A DNA stretch of 64,000 nucleotides from Acinetobacter brisouii (GCF_008993995.1 NZ_BKNN01000008.1:1-64000), one strand, 5' to 3'; counted from the first letter of the stretch, positions 48,593 through 59,932 are shown. Made by a program: numbers and translations. The notes: generated by a model not told the origin, from the sequence alone.

Positions 48593-49708
48593 TTAAGCCA
48601 TTTCAGGATGCAGCAGGCGTTCAGGTGAGTAGGCAGTTGGATCGACCAAGGTAGTTTGCTTGAGCATCAGTTGACGCAGTAAACGCGCTGCCGCAGGGCC
48701 CATGCATAAACCATTACGGAAATGTCCAAAGTTGGCCCATAAGTTGTCCACTTCAGGGATTTGTCCGATATAGGGCACGCCATTTGGAGAGCTTGGACGT
48801 AGCCCTGCCCATTGATCGACCAGTGGAAATTGCGCCAGTGCAGGCACCATTTCCAATACAGCATCGACAATATTTTGCTGAATATCGGCTTTCGGCGTGT
48901 TGTCAAAACCAAAATCATTCATGCTTGAACCACAGACAATATGCCCGTCACGCCGTGGAATCAGGTACATGACTTTATTCATACACATGGTGGGTAGCCA
49001 GTTTTCAGGCGTTTTAAACAGTGCCATTTGCCCGTGCACAGGTTTGACAGGAATATTTAAATCCAGTGGTTCAGCCCATGCCTGACTCCAAGCTCCTGTG
49101 GCGAGCACTACCTGATCGGCAGCAAATTTTTCACCATTTTCCATGTGAACGGCAGTGACTTTTTGATTTTGAATGTGTAATTTACGAATCGCGCAATGTT
49201 CTACAAATTTGACTTGTGGTTGCTGTTTTAAATAGACAATCAAGGACTGCAACACACGTGGATTGCGTATATTGGACAAATGCGGAAAAAATAGCGCTTG
49301 CTGAAATTGTTCAGAAATCTGCGGATTAATGTGATGTAGTTGTTGCCCCTGAAGTAATTCGGCATATTGCATCGGTTCTTGATGACGCTGTGCATAGCTT
49401 TGACCAATCGCAAAATCTTCAGGGTCAAAAATCAGCATACCTGTATGCTGAATCTGAAAATCAATTTTGGTGACTGGAAACAGTCGTTCATTGTATTCCT
49501 GATAGAGCGCCTTACCATATTGGGCGAGCTGATTTACCGCAGTAGGGTAGCGCCACGGATACATGGGCGACAAAATGCCACCACCTGCCCATGATGCAGC
49601 CTTACCTGCGTGTTGCTGGTCAAAAATCGTGACTGAACAGCCCTGTTGAATCAGTTCTAGGGCTGAGAGTAAACCACTTACACCCGCCCCAATAATGGCA
49701 ATCTGCAT
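48593..49708 (-). CDS. thiO: FAD-dependent glycine oxidase ThiO
   Basis: A 371-residue DAO-family flavoprotein. The N-terminal FAD motif is GAGVSGLLSALELIQQG (about 7-23), and the C-terminal RPSSPNGVPYIG and NFGHFRNG fit glycine oxidases that supply iminoglycine for thiazole synthesis. The rest of the thiazole genes are outside the window, so a general amino acid oxidase role is also possible. Confidence 0.82.
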   Translation of the reverse strand: MQIAIIGAGVSGLLSALELIQQGCSVTIFDQQHAGKAASWAGGGILSPMYPWRYPTAVNQLAQYGKALYQEYNERLFPVTKIDFQIQHTGMLIFDPEDFAIGQSYAQRHQEPMQYAELLQGQQLHHINPQISEQFQQALFFPHLSNIRNPRVLQSLIVYLKQQPQVKFVEHCAIRKLHIQNQKVTAVHMENGEKFAADQVVLATGAWSQAWAEPLDLNIPVKPVHGQMALFKTPENWLPTMCMNKVMYLIPRRDGHIVCGSSMNDFGFDNTPKADIQQNIVDAVLEMVPALAQFPLVDQWAGLRPSSPNGVPYIGQIPEVDNLWANFGHFRNGLCMGPAAARLLRQLMLKQTTLVDPTAYSPERLLHPEMA

Positions 49709-49739
49709 CGTGCGCTCGATCTATCTAGGGAAGATGAAT

Positions 49740-50774
<1,035 letters not shown>

Positions 50775-50850
50775 TTAACTTGGGGGCTATTGTAGACCTA
50801 TAATGATGTGTTTGTACAAGAACATCTTATTCATCAAGGAAGAACTCGGC

Positions 50851-51348
50851 ATGAGTCACATAAAAACAACATGGACAGGGCAGCTCAAGATTCAAGCTGA
50901 AACATCGCTGACCGATATTTTGCAGCAGTTGTGCGATGCCTTTAATCATTCCCCTTTTTTGCAACATAATGGCATTGAAATGCGCGTGGTCGATGATCAG
51001 ATTCAGGGGCATCTCAATATGCACCCTAACCTGATTGGCAATGTCGCCTATGAAATTTTACATGGTGGGGTGGCGGCAACTTTGCTCGACAGTTTAGGGG
51101 GTGTTGTGGCAATGGCTGAACTGTATAAACGTGCCGATGAGCATCATCGGGAACAGGTTTTAAAACAGATTGAACGTCTGGCAACGCTTGATCTGAGAGT
51201 TGATTATTTGGCTGCTGGGCGCGGTCAGTATTTTATTGCACATGCAGAAGTCCTCAGAATGGGCAAAAAAAGTTGTACAATGAGAATGTCGATGCAAAAT
51301 GACTGTGCAGTCAATATTGCAGTGGCGATTGCATCTTATGTGTATTAA
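50851..51348 (+). CDS. hotdog-fold thioesterase family protein
   Basis: A 165-residue PaaI/YigI-like protein, started at MSHIKTTW behind AGGAAG. HGGVAATLLDSLGGVVAM (about 73-90) is the usual helix and active-site region, and LRVDYLAAGRGQYFIAHAEVL is the following strand. It probably acts on acyl-CoA or a similar thioester. It stands divergent from hemB. The 273 bp after it are AT-rich and hold the emrA promoter region, with no gene seen. Confidence 0.82.
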   Translation: MSHIKTTWTGQLKIQAETSLTDILQQLCDAFNHSPFLQHNGIEMRVVDDQIQGHLNMHPNLIGNVAYEILHGGVAATLLDSLGGVVAMAELYKRADEHHREQVLKQIERLATLDLRVDYLAAGRGQYFIAHAEVLRMGKKSCTMRMSMQNDCAVNIAVAIASYVY

Positions 51349-51621
51349 ATAGATGAATAGTAAATTTTTTAATTCTATTAAATAGACCATTAAACCTTAA
51401 AAAAATAGACTTTTTTACACTACTTTGTACACGTTTTTAAGAAAAAAACAATCTTGTATTTTTATGCTCAAAATGTGATTTTTAACCGATATAACGAAAC
51501 AACTGATTCAAAAATCAAGACTGGGTACAGTTCAAATCCATTTTCTCAGGGGCGTAGCCCGTTGTTGTGAGATGTATTTGAGGTGTTCTGATCACAGTTT
51601 GAGTTAATTTAGGAATATGTG

Positions 51622-52773
51622 ATGACTGATGTCTCCAATGATACACCCGCTCCACAACAGCCTGAGCTTAATTCTGACTCAGCCATGAAAGCGAAGCGTA
51701 AAAAACTGTTGAGTTTTTTGGCGCTGATCTTAATTATAGCCGCGATTTTATATGCAATTTGGGCGATCTTTTTTAACAATACCGTCAATACTGACAATGC
51801 TTATGTTGGTGCGGACACTGCCGAAGTCACCTCAATGGTCACAGGGCAAGTGGCTAAAGTACTGGTGCAAGATACGCAACAAGTCCATAAAGGCGATGTT
51901 TTGGTTGAAGTCGACCCGCGTGACGCCAAAATTGCCTTAGCGCAAGCCGAGGCAGCATTGGCAAAAGCTAAACGCCAGTACAAGCAGACTCAAGCTAACA
52001 GTAGTTCTTTAAACTCTCAGATCTTTGCCAGCAGTGACAGTATTACCAGTGCTCAAGCACAGGTGGTCAAAGCCCAAGCCGACTATGAAAAGGCACAGCA
52101 AGAGTTGGCGCGTCGTCAGGCATTGGCACAAACTGGGGCAATTTCTAAAGAAGAATTGACCTCGTCACAAAGTGCTGCGAAAACAGCACTGGCTGCGTTG
52201 AACGTTGCGAAAGCTGCCGTGTCACAAGCGGAATCGAACCGTAAAGCAGCGCAAAGCAACTTGGCTGCCAATGAAGCGCTGATTGCTGGTGCAAATGATT
52301 CGACAGCACCTGATGTGTTGTCAGCACAAGCACAGGTTCAACAAGCTTTACTGGATTTAGAGCGTACCGTGATTCGTGCCCCTGTAGATGGTGTGGTGAC
52401 CAGTCGTAATATTCAGGTGGGTCAACGTGTTGCACCAGGTTCTGTGCTGATGAGTGTTGTGCCAATTTCACAACTTTATGTTGATGCCAACTTTAAAGAA
52501 AGCCAGTTAGCGAAAGTACGTGTAGGGCAGAGCGCAACATTAACCTCTGACTTGTATGGCAAAAGTGTAGTCTATCACGGCAAAGTCATAGGCTTCTCAG
52601 GTGGTACTGGTTCGGCATTTGCTTTGATTCCTGCGCAAAATGCCACAGGCAACTGGATTAAAGTGGTACAGCGTTTACCTGTGCGTATTGCTCTTGATCC
52701 AAAAGAATTGGCAGCGCATCCGCTTCGTGTTGGTTTGTCGATGGATGCTGATGTCGACCTCAGTGCGAAGTAA
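51622..52773 (+). CDS. emrA: HlyD/EmrA-type membrane fusion protein
   Basis: A 383-residue periplasmic adaptor started at MTDVSNDT (AGGA 7 nt upstream). One N-terminal anchor (about 28-50), a lipoyl half-motif, a long coiled-coil hairpin (about 100-225, rich in Ala and Gln), the second lipoyl half (VIRAPVDGVVTSRNIQVGQ) and a beta-barrel. It links the inner-membrane EmrB pump to an outer-membrane channel. Six bp before emrB. No regulator is adjacent. Confidence 0.9.
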   Translation: MTDVSNDTPAPQQPELNSDSAMKAKRKKLLSFLALILIIAAILYAIWAIFFNNTVNTDNAYVGADTAEVTSMVTGQVAKVLVQDTQQVHKGDVLVEVDPRDAKIALAQAEAALAKAKRQYKQTQANSSSLNSQIFASSDSITSAQAQVVKAQADYEKAQQELARRQALAQTGAISKEELTSSQSAAKTALAALNVAKAAVSQAESNRKAAQSNLAANEALIAGANDSTAPDVLSAQAQVQQALLDLERTVIRAPVDGVVTSRNIQVGQRVAPGSVLMSVVPISQLYVDANFKESQLAKVRVGQSATLTSDLYGKSVVYHGKVIGFSGGTGSAFALIPAQNATGNWIKVVQRLPVRIALDPKELAAHPLRVGLSMDADVDLSAK

Positions 52774-52779
52774 CAGCCT

Positions 52780-54306
52780 ATGAAAAATGCCACTCCTTTT
52801 GCTGAGTTGACAGGAGGGCGATTACTGCTGGCAGCATTTGTAATCGCGCTGTCCAACTTCATGGTGGTGCTTGACACCACCATTGCCAATGTATCCGTTA
52901 CCCATATTAGTGGTGACTTGGCAATTTCTACCTCGCAAGGCACATGGGTGATTACCTCGTATGCCGTTGCAGAAGCGATTTGTGTCCCGCTCACAGGTTG
53001 GCTGGCTGGACGCTTTGGCTCAGTTCGTGTCTTTGTCACCTGCCTGTTTGGCTTTACTGTATTTTCACTGTTGTGTGGTTTATCAACCAGTCTTGAAATG
53101 CTGGTGTTTTGCCGAATAGGACAAGGGCTGTTTGGTGGCCCGTTGATGCCGATTAGCCAAGCCTTGCTGATGCGGATTTTCCCACCTGAAAAGCATGCTC
53201 AGGCGATGGGCTTATGGGCAATGACCACTGTTGTCGGGCCAATTTTAGGGCCAATTTTGGGTGGCTGGATCAGTGATAATCTGACATGGCACTGGATTTT
53301 CTTTATTAATATTCCAGTCGGAATTATTTGTGCCTTTGCTGCCTTACGTATTTTGATGCCTGCTGAAACGCCAACGACACAGTTAAAAATTGATGGTATG
53401 GGTTTAGGTCTTCTTGTACTTTGGATTGGTGCTTTGCAGTTGATGCTCGACCTTGGGCATGACCGTGACTGGTTCAATAACAGCATGATTGTTACGCTGG
53501 GATTGATTGCAGTGATTGGTTTAGTCGTATTCCTGATTTGGGAATATACCGAAAAGCATCCTGTGGTGGACATTCGGATTTTCAGGCATCGCGGATTCTC
53601 AATTTCGGTGCTGACACTGGCATTTGGCTTTGCTGCGTTCTTCGGCAGTATTGTGATTATTCCACAGTGGCTACAGACCAATATGAGTTACAACGCGACA
53701 TGGGCAGGTTATCTGACTGCGATGATGGGCTTTGGTAGTTTGACCATGTCCCCAATTGTCGCAAAACTGGCCAGTAAGGTGGATGAGCGACTCTTGGCCT
53801 CCTTTGGTTTTGTGCTGATGAGTGGTGTGACCTTGTTACGTGCATTCTGGAACAATGAAGCAGACTTTATGGCGTTGGCATTACCTCAGATTATTCAAGG
53901 TTTTGCAGTACCATTCTTCTTTATTCCACTGTCCAATTTGGCTTTAGGTTCCGTTTTGCCACATGAAATTGCATCCGCTGCGGGTTTAATGAACTTTGTG
54001 CGAACCATGGCAGGGGCAATTGGAACATCGTTGGCAGTGACCTTGTGGGATGACCACAGTAAAGTGGCTCGTAGTGAAATGGTGTCGAATTTACATACCG
54101 ATGCTACTGTTCGTGTGCTTGAAGCCAATGGCATGAGTCAGTCAACGATTCTTGGGATAATTTCTGATTTGGTCGATAAAGAAGCACTGACGATTTCAGT
54201 CAATCATGTATTTCTGATCTTTACCCTGATTTTCTTGGTGGGTGCGGTGTTGATTTGGTTTAGCCCACGCGCTAAAGGTGCTGTTGGTGGAGGACATGCT
54301 CACTAG
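52780..54306 (+). CDS. emrB: DHA2-family MFS multidrug efflux permease (EmrB type)
   Basis: A 508-residue transporter with 14 predicted helices. Motif D1 is seen in VVLDTTIANVSV (about 28-39), motif A in GWLAGRFGSVRVF and motif C in GPILGPILGGWIS. With EmrA it exports hydrophobic drugs, using the proton gradient. Closed by a strong terminator. Confidence 0.93.
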   Translation: MKNATPFAELTGGRLLLAAFVIALSNFMVVLDTTIANVSVTHISGDLAISTSQGTWVITSYAVAEAICVPLTGWLAGRFGSVRVFVTCLFGFTVFSLLCGLSTSLEMLVFCRIGQGLFGGPLMPISQALLMRIFPPEKHAQAMGLWAMTTVVGPILGPILGGWISDNLTWHWIFFINIPVGIICAFAALRILMPAETPTTQLKIDGMGLGLLVLWIGALQLMLDLGHDRDWFNNSMIVTLGLIAVIGLVVFLIWEYTEKHPVVDIRIFRHRGFSISVLTLAFGFAAFFGSIVIIPQWLQTNMSYNATWAGYLTAMMGFGSLTMSPIVAKLASKVDERLLASFGFVLMSGVTLLRAFWNNEADFMALALPQIIQGFAVPFFFIPLSNLALGSVLPHEIASAAGLMNFVRTMAGAIGTSLAVTLWDDHSKVARSEMVSNLHTDATVRVLEANGMSQSTILGIISDLVDKEALTISVNHVFLIFTLIFLVGAVLIWFSPRAKGAVGGGHAH

Positions 54307-54324
54307 CCCTTATGAAAAACAAAA

Positions 54325-54357
54325 CAATAAAGCCAGTCATCTGACTGGCTTTATTGT
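54325..54357. terminator. bidirectional terminator between emrB and glpK
   Basis: CAATAAAGCCAGTCA (54325-54339), TC, TGACTGGCTTTATTG (54342-54356): a 15-bp perfect dyad between convergent genes. Confidence 0.85.
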
Positions 54358-54365
54358 TTGCAGAT

Positions 54366-55853
54366 TTAGACTAAATCTGAGCGGGCACGTTTTAAGGCTT
54401 GATGCCATTGTGCAAGCTGACTTTGGCGTTGATCGGATGAAATGCGAGGTTCAAAGCAGCGGTCAAGTTGCCATGACTGGGCAATTTCATCGACATGCGA
54501 AAACACCCCGATTTTCATGCCTGCCATGGCTGCTGCCCCCCATGCCGTTGATTCGCGCATTTTGGGGCGCATCACAGGTACATTGAGAAGGTCGGCTTGA
54601 AATTGCATCAGCATGTCATTTTGACTGGCACCCCCATCGACTCGCAGTTCTTTGAGGGGTTGAGTCACATCGGATTGCATGGCGGTTAAGACATCTGAAA
54701 CTTGAAAGGCAATTGCTTCTAAGGCTGCACGTGCAATATGTGCTTTGGTGGTACCGCGTGACATGCCACACAGCAAAGCCCGCGCATCGCTATCCCAATA
54801 CGGTGCGCCTAAACCTGTAAAGGCGGGAACCAGTACCACGCCGTCAGTATCTTTGACCTGACAGGCCAGTTTTTCTACTTCTTGACTGCTTTTAATAATG
54901 CCCAAGCCATCTCGCAGCCATTGCACAATCGCACCCGCCATAAACACGCTGCCTTCGAGGGCGTAATGGCGATGATTTTGACAGTTCCATGCCAGAGTGG
55001 TGAGCAGTTTATTTTGGCTGTATTGCAGTTGTTCACCCGTATTGAACAGCATAAAGCAGCCTGTGCCATAGGTGTTTTTTGCCATGCCTGCTTCAAAACA
55101 GGACTGCCCAAACAGCGCGGCTTGTTGATCCCCCAAAATGCCTGCAATCGGAATATTGCTGCCCAGTAAACCTTGTGCAGTATCGGCAATATAGGCATCG
55201 GAATGGATGATTTTGGGCAAGACACTGGCAGGAATGTTAAACAGTTCGAGCAGTTCCTCATCCCATGTTTGGCTGCTCAGATTCATGAGCATGGTACGAG
55301 AGGCATTGCTGACTTCAATCACATGTTCAGCGCCTTGCGTCAGGTTCCACACTAGCCAACTGTCAATCGTGCCAAAAGCCACATGGCCTTGCTGTGCCAG
55401 TTCACGTAAACCTTCAACATTTTCAAATAACCAGACCAACTTGCCTGCACTGAAATAAGGGTCGACTAAAAGTCCTGTGCTTTTCTGAATTTTTTCCAGT
55501 AATTGTGGCTCTGAAAATTGATGACACCATGCGGCTGCACGACGGTCTTGCCAGACCAGCGCAGGGGCAAGCGGTTTGCCTGTGCGCTTGTCCCAAACCA
55601 CAGTGGTTTCACGCTGATTGGTTACGCCTAAGGCTTTAATATCTCGAGCCAAAATACCTGCCGAAGCCAAAGCTTGCTGCACCACAGCAATTTGGGTTGA
55701 CCAGATTTCATTGGCATCTTGTTCGACCCAACCTGAGTGGGGCGTTTGAATGGAAATTTCACGCTGTGCGATGGCGTGAATCTGTCCTTGTTCATTAAAA
55801 ATAATCGCACGGCTCGATGTTGTTCCCTGATCGAGTGCCAGTAAATAACTCAT
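54366..55853 (-). CDS. glpK: glycerol kinase
   Basis: A 495-residue FGGY kinase that makes glycerol-3-phosphate. The start MSYLLALDQGTTSSR sets the N-terminal ATP loop; a long upstream frame is not used. Other marks: TNQRETTVVWDKRTG (about 81-95), the FGGY signatures and DGGASQNDMLMQFQADLL (about 404-421). No glpF or glpD is next to it. A frame of 35 extra residues upstream is probably untranslated leader. Confidence 0.95.
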   Translation of the reverse strand: MSYLLALDQGTTSSRAIIFNEQGQIHAIAQREISIQTPHSGWVEQDANEIWSTQIAVVQQALASAGILARDIKALGVTNQRETTVVWDKRTGKPLAPALVWQDRRAAAWCHQFSEPQLLEKIQKSTGLLVDPYFSAGKLVWLFENVEGLRELAQQGHVAFGTIDSWLVWNLTQGAEHVIEVSNASRTMLMNLSSQTWDEELLELFNIPASVLPKIIHSDAYIADTAQGLLGSNIPIAGILGDQQAALFGQSCFEAGMAKNTYGTGCFMLFNTGEQLQYSQNKLLTTLAWNCQNHRHYALEGSVFMAGAIVQWLRDGLGIIKSSQEVEKLACQVKDTDGVVLVPAFTGLGAPYWDSDARALLCGMSRGTTKAHIARAALEAIAFQVSDVLTAMQSDVTQPLKELRVDGGASQNDMLMQFQADLLNVPVMRPKMRESTAWGAAAMAGMKIGVFSHVDEIAQSWQLDRCFEPRISSDQRQSQLAQWHQALKRARSDLV

Positions 55854-55988
55854 AACAAAACCATCACAGTGGCAGACTGTCAAAAATACTAGCCCAATCA
55901 AGTTCAGAAAGATATGTGAATGATGTTTGCAAAAAGGCGAAGATCTATTAATCTCCAAGTTAAAACAACAGATCTATATCCATATTAT

Positions 55989-56858
55989 ATGCATTCAATT
56001 CGAACTTTAGCTTTTAATCAACGACTCAGTGAACTTGAGGTTTTAGAAATCGATAATCCGTCTTGTACAGCAAAAATTGCTTTGCAAGGTGCACAAATTT
56101 TACAGTTTCAGCCCAAACAGTCAGCACAGCCGCTGCTATGGTTGTCTTCTGCCAACTCAGGTAAAAAAGGCAAAGCTTTACGTGGTGGCATTCCACTGTG
56201 TTTTCCATGGTTTGGTTCACATCCACAAGGTCTGCAACCTGCACATGGCTTTGCCCGTAATCAGCTTTGGACGTTGCAAGAAGTTAGTTACGAGGCAGAG
56301 CAGGCAACCCATCATGTTGATTTTACTTTACAAGATTCTCCCGCAACACGACAAATTTGGGCACACGCTTTTCGTTTAAAACTACGGATTTCCTGCGGTG
56401 AAACCCTGAATTTATATTTGCAAGTGGAAAATACAGGGCAGAAAGCTTTTGATTTTAGTTTCGCATGGCACAGTTATTTTCAGGTCAAGCAAATTCAGCA
56501 TACCCAAATTCAAGGCTTGCAACAGGCTGAATTTATGGATCAGCTCAATCATTATCAACGGGATGTTGAAGATCAGGCAGTGACTTTCCAACAGGAAACC
56601 GATCGTATTTATCCAAAAGCTTTGGGGCATTATCGGATTGAACAAGCAGATGCACAGACCATCAGCATTCGCGCACCTGAGTGTGACAGTGTGGTGGTGT
56701 GGAATCCTTGGCAAGCAAAAGCCGAGCGTCTGGGGGATATTGTTGCAGGCGACTGGCAGCGTTTTGTCTGTGTAGAAGTGGGGCAAATTGCGCCGCAACA
56801 GGTACGTCTGGCAGCAGGGGCAGCAAGTTATTATCAGCTACAGATCGCCCATGTCTAG
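55989..56858 (+). CDS. D-hexose-6-phosphate mutarotase (YeaD type)
   Basis: A 289-residue beta-sandwich epimerase-like protein. Start MHSIRTLAF is chosen over an ATG 23 codons upstream. GGIPLCFPWFGSH (the substrate loop), PAHGFARNQLW (catalytic His) and a later SFAWHSYF (second His) and CVEVGQIAP match the family. It is thought to balance the anomers of glucose-6-phosphate. Divergent from glpK by about 135 bp. Confidence 0.88.
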   Translation: MHSIRTLAFNQRLSELEVLEIDNPSCTAKIALQGAQILQFQPKQSAQPLLWLSSANSGKKGKALRGGIPLCFPWFGSHPQGLQPAHGFARNQLWTLQEVSYEAEQATHHVDFTLQDSPATRQIWAHAFRLKLRISCGETLNLYLQVENTGQKAFDFSFAWHSYFQVKQIQHTQIQGLQQAEFMDQLNHYQRDVEDQAVTFQQETDRIYPKALGHYRIEQADAQTISIRAPECDSVVVWNPWQAKAERLGDIVAGDWQRFVCVEVGQIAPQQVRLAAGAASYYQLQIAHV

Positions 56859-56865
56859 ATAGAGA

Positions 56866-56891
56866 AAAGCTCACTGTAAAAAGTGAGCTTT
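56866..56891 (+). terminator. stem-loop after the mutarotase gene
   Basis: AAAGCTCACT (56866-56875) pairs with AGTGAGCTTT (56882-56891) across GTAAAA. The T-tract is short. Confidence 0.65.
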
Positions 56892-57227
56892 GGCATGAAC
56901 TTTTTTGCGCTGGATTCATGTCGAGCAAGGTGTTAAAAAACACACAAGCGCAGTGATTATAGAAAGCTTGCACCATCAATAAAGCCATATTTTTATGACA
57001 CACTATCCTATTTTTTGACCTATTCTCAATGTCTGGCTGACTGGGGCGCAAATATTTTAACTGCTTAAAATTGTGGGAAATAATAATCTATTGAATTAGA
57101 AAGTAAATAAGAAAAAAGTCGCACAATTTGACCCCAAGAAAAAAAGGAATGCTAAAGCAAATTTTCTTCGTTTGAGAAGCGACCTGTGCAGCGCTTAAAT
57201 AAATTCATCAACCACAATTCTAACGAG
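56892..57227. other. AT-rich gap before the gabT remnant
   Basis: No ORF or repeat was recognised. A promoter of the former gab operon would be expected here. Confidence 0.35.
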
Positions 57228-58222
57228 ATGCACAGTAAGTCAGAATCGAGGAGTTTCAAGCGCATTAGGGCTGATTCATCCTGTCATTTTAGACAAAGGA
57301 TGTAATGCCGAAGTTTGGGATGAACACGGTCAGCGTTATATCGATTTTATTGGGGGCATTGGTGTGCTGAATTTGGGGCACTGCCATCCAAAAATTGTCG
57401 AGGCGATTCAGCAGCAGGCTGCGACCATGACCCATTATGCATTTAATGCGGCACAGCACCGTCCTTATCTCGAATTTATGCAGCAGTTACTGGACTTTAT
57501 TCCTGTGGATTATCCATTGGCAGGCATGCTCACCAACAGCGGTGCCGAAGCTGCGGAAAATGCCTTGAAGGTGGCACGTATCGTGACAGGTCGTACAGGC
57601 GTGATTGCGTTTGATGGCGGCTTTCATGGACGCACGCTGGCCACTGTGAATCTGAACGGCAAAGTTGCACCGTATAAACAAGGCTTGGGTAATTTATCCA
57701 GTTCGGTGTATCACATTCCTTATCCAAGTCAGGACAATGGCATCACCACGCAAGATGCGAAAAAAGCCTTGGCGCGATTGTTCCAAGTCGAAGTCGATAT
57801 TGAAAATATCTCTGCGATCATTTTTGAGCCAGTGCTTGGTGAAGGCTGTTTTCAAATGATGAATCCTGACTTCGCCCAGTATTTACAGCAGTTCTGTCAG
57901 GAACACGGCATTTTAATGATTGTGGATGAAATCTAGTCAGGTTTTGGTCGTACAGGAACAGCTTTTGCATTTAGCCATTTGGGTATTCAACCTGACTTAT
58001 TGCTGCTTGGTGAAAGCATTGCAGGCGGTATGCCTTTAGGTGCTGCGTCGGGCACGTGAACAGTGATTATTGCTGATGCCAAGCGGTCAGGCGAAAAATA
58101 TTATTCGCTTGCTGACACCGCTGACCATTCAGCCTGAAATCTTAGAAGAAGGTTTGGATATTTTGGAACATGTGCTTGCAGCAACGGCACAGCAACAGAT
58201 GCCAGTCATTGCTGGAGCATAG
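57228..58222 (+). pseudogene. gabT: decayed 4-aminobutyrate aminotransferase
   Basis: The reading is clearly class III aminotransferase (ENALKVARIVTGRTG, FHGRTLA, IIFEPVLGEGCF, MIVDEI). Damage: the start MHSKSES runs out of frame before RGVSSALGLIHP; a TAG at 57934-57936 replaces the Gln that normally follows DEI; the PLP lysine of the GKSIAGG motif is Glu in GESIAGGMPLG; and near 58060 a deletion joins this to the last part (LTPLTIQPEILEEGLDIL), losing about 120 codons. The gene cannot make an active enzyme. Confidence 0.9.
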
Positions 58223-58232
58223 GGGAAAAATC

Positions 58233-58394
58233 ATGACAACTTGGGTCAGTAGCGATGCGATTCGGGCGCAATTTTCACAGTGTATGTCCGAGATGTATCA
58301 AACGGAAGTGCCACTGTATGGTGACTTGTTGGAGTTGGTCAATGATGTCAATCAGATCAGCTTGGTGAAACAACCACAGGTGCGATTGCCTTAA
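58233..58394 (+). pseudogene. N-terminal fragment of a DUF1338 (YdcJ-like) protein
   Basis: A 53-residue ORF. The first 41 residues (SDAIRAQFSQCMSEMYQTE, then PLYGDLLELVNDVN) match the start of E. coli YdcJ/DUF1338, a 2-oxoadipate-type hydroxyglutarate synthase family of about 450 residues. After VNDVN the sequence changes to another gene in another frame. It marks a large deletion; a good GGGGAAA site is kept in front of the ATG. Confidence 0.75.
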
Positions 58395-58711
58395 TTGTGT
58401 ATTTGGTGATTGCGGTATCGCAACTCAGAATGCGTTATAGCGTTGAGCATGCAGGCGTTCAGCTCAGCTTTAAAATGTGGTGCTTCCCCTATGTGACTTG
58501 GTTTGTGATTCTGACGATTTTGGCGGTGTTGGGCTATATGTTTATTTCACCTGCATACCGTTATGAAACGCTGATGTCAGTCGGTGTGACCACCATTATG
58601 CTGATCGCCAGTTTCTTTGTGACCCGTCATCGTCAGGTACAAAAACCTTGGCTAAAAAATCAAAATGCCAATGTGTTGAACAGTAAAAATGTAGGAGAGT
58701 TTTCTAAATAA
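58358..58711 (+). pseudogene. C-terminal fragment of a GABA/amino acid permease (GabP-like)
   Basis: The frame after the DUF1338 fragment reads TGAIALIVYLVIAVSQLRMR, then FKMWCFPYVTWFVILT. This is the end of an APC-family permease of the GabP type, with the last two or three helices and a polar tail, about 117 of some 460 residues. The start is missing. It directly abuts the DUF1338 remnant, so one deletion joined the two genes. Confidence 0.72.
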
Positions 58712-58774
58712 TTGAGGGATATCGATGTAGAGACAGGCTCTACATCGATCAGTCGATCAGGTTTTTAAATGGCG

Positions 58775-59839
58775 TTAAAAACTGGCTGCATAAGACTCAG
58801 GAACAAAATGTTGTTCACCATCACGGGTTTTATGCTGTTGCTCCGCATGCAATAACCAGTAAGGATTACGCAGTAAACCACGACCCACCGCCACCAAGTC
58901 CACCTGTTGTGTTCCTAGTACATAATCTGCCACTTCGGCATCTTCTAGCATACCCACTGCAATCACAGGGAGTTGAGTTGCCTGTTTTACCGCAGTCGCC
59001 AAATACACCTGATAGCCCGCTTGAAAATTTGGGGTATGTGCAGGGTGTAAAGCACCATCGCCACCACCGCTGACATCCAACACATCCGCACCTGCGGCTG
59101 CAAAACGACGCGCCACTTCACAGCCATATGCCAAGTCAAAACCGTTTTCGCTATATTCCTGTGCAGAAATACGCACCAGCAATGGCATATCCGCAGGCAT
59201 TACGGCTTTAGCAGCACGAATCACCTGTTCACCAAACAGCATTTTGTCCTGACCGTATTCGTCCTGACGCTGGTTGGTTTTGGCGGAGTAAAACTGATGA
59301 ATCAGATAACCATGTGCTGCGTGGAGTTCAATTGCATCGAAGCCTGCATCCACGGCACGTTTTACCGCATCCTGAAAGGCTTGTACCATTTCTTGGATTT
59401 CAGCCTTGCTGAGTTCACGCGGTTGCTGATAATCCCATGCGCTGTTGTTGCCTTCATTGGCACCGTCATAACGGATCGGAGATGCTGAAACCACATCATC
59501 ACAGCCGAGCGCTTTACGCCCTGCATGGGCAATTTGAATGGCAATTTTACTGCCACGTGCATGTACTACATCGACAATTTTTTTCAGTTCATCACGCTGC
59601 TGATCATTCCATAGACCTAAACAGTTCGGGGTAATGCGACCATTGGGCATGACGTTGGTCATTTCCACAATAATCAGACCGACGCCGCCGACTGCACGTG
59701 AGGCGTAATGTACCAGATGCCAGTCATTGACCAAGCCATCAGTAGCTTGATACTGACACATCGGCGGCATGACCACACGATTTTTAAGGTTAAGGTTTTT
59801 GACCGAAAAGGGCGTATATAAATCATGCAACTTTGCCAT
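58775..59839 (-). CDS. NADH:flavin oxidoreductase, Old Yellow Enzyme family
   Basis: A 354-residue FMN TIM barrel near the YqjM/XenA group. Start MAKLHDLYTPF; a frame extending 22 codons upstream is not needed. PMCQYQA carries the Cys that tunes FMN in YqjM, and HAAHGYLIHQFYS, DEYGQDKMLF and AVGRGLLRNPYW are family motifs. It reduces activated C=C bonds of enones or nitro compounds. A LysR-type gene is divergent. Confidence 0.92.
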   Translation of the reverse strand: MAKLHDLYTPFSVKNLNLKNRVVMPPMCQYQATDGLVNDWHLVHYASRAVGGVGLIIVEMTNVMPNGRITPNCLGLWNDQQRDELKKIVDVVHARGSKIAIQIAHAGRKALGCDDVVSASPIRYDGANEGNNSAWDYQQPRELSKAEIQEMVQAFQDAVKRAVDAGFDAIELHAAHGYLIHQFYSAKTNQRQDEYGQDKMLFGEQVIRAAKAVMPADMPLLVRISAQEYSENGFDLAYGCEVARRFAAAGADVLDVSGGGDGALHPAHTPNFQAGYQVYLATAVKQATQLPVIAVGMLEDAEVADYVLGTQQVDLVAVGRGLLRNPYWLLHAEQQHKTRDGEQHFVPESYAASF

Positions 59840-59932
59840 GAAATTTGCCTGTGATAAAAAGGGATAATGCCTTGCATAATAAGAATGAATTAGATATAAA
59901 TCCAATCATGAAATTATATAAATGCTATAAAT

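Noticed and set aside
56412-57051. Minus-strand ORFs across and after the mutarotase gene
   Set aside because: Shadows of the coding frame, cysteine- and histidine-rich and without start signals.
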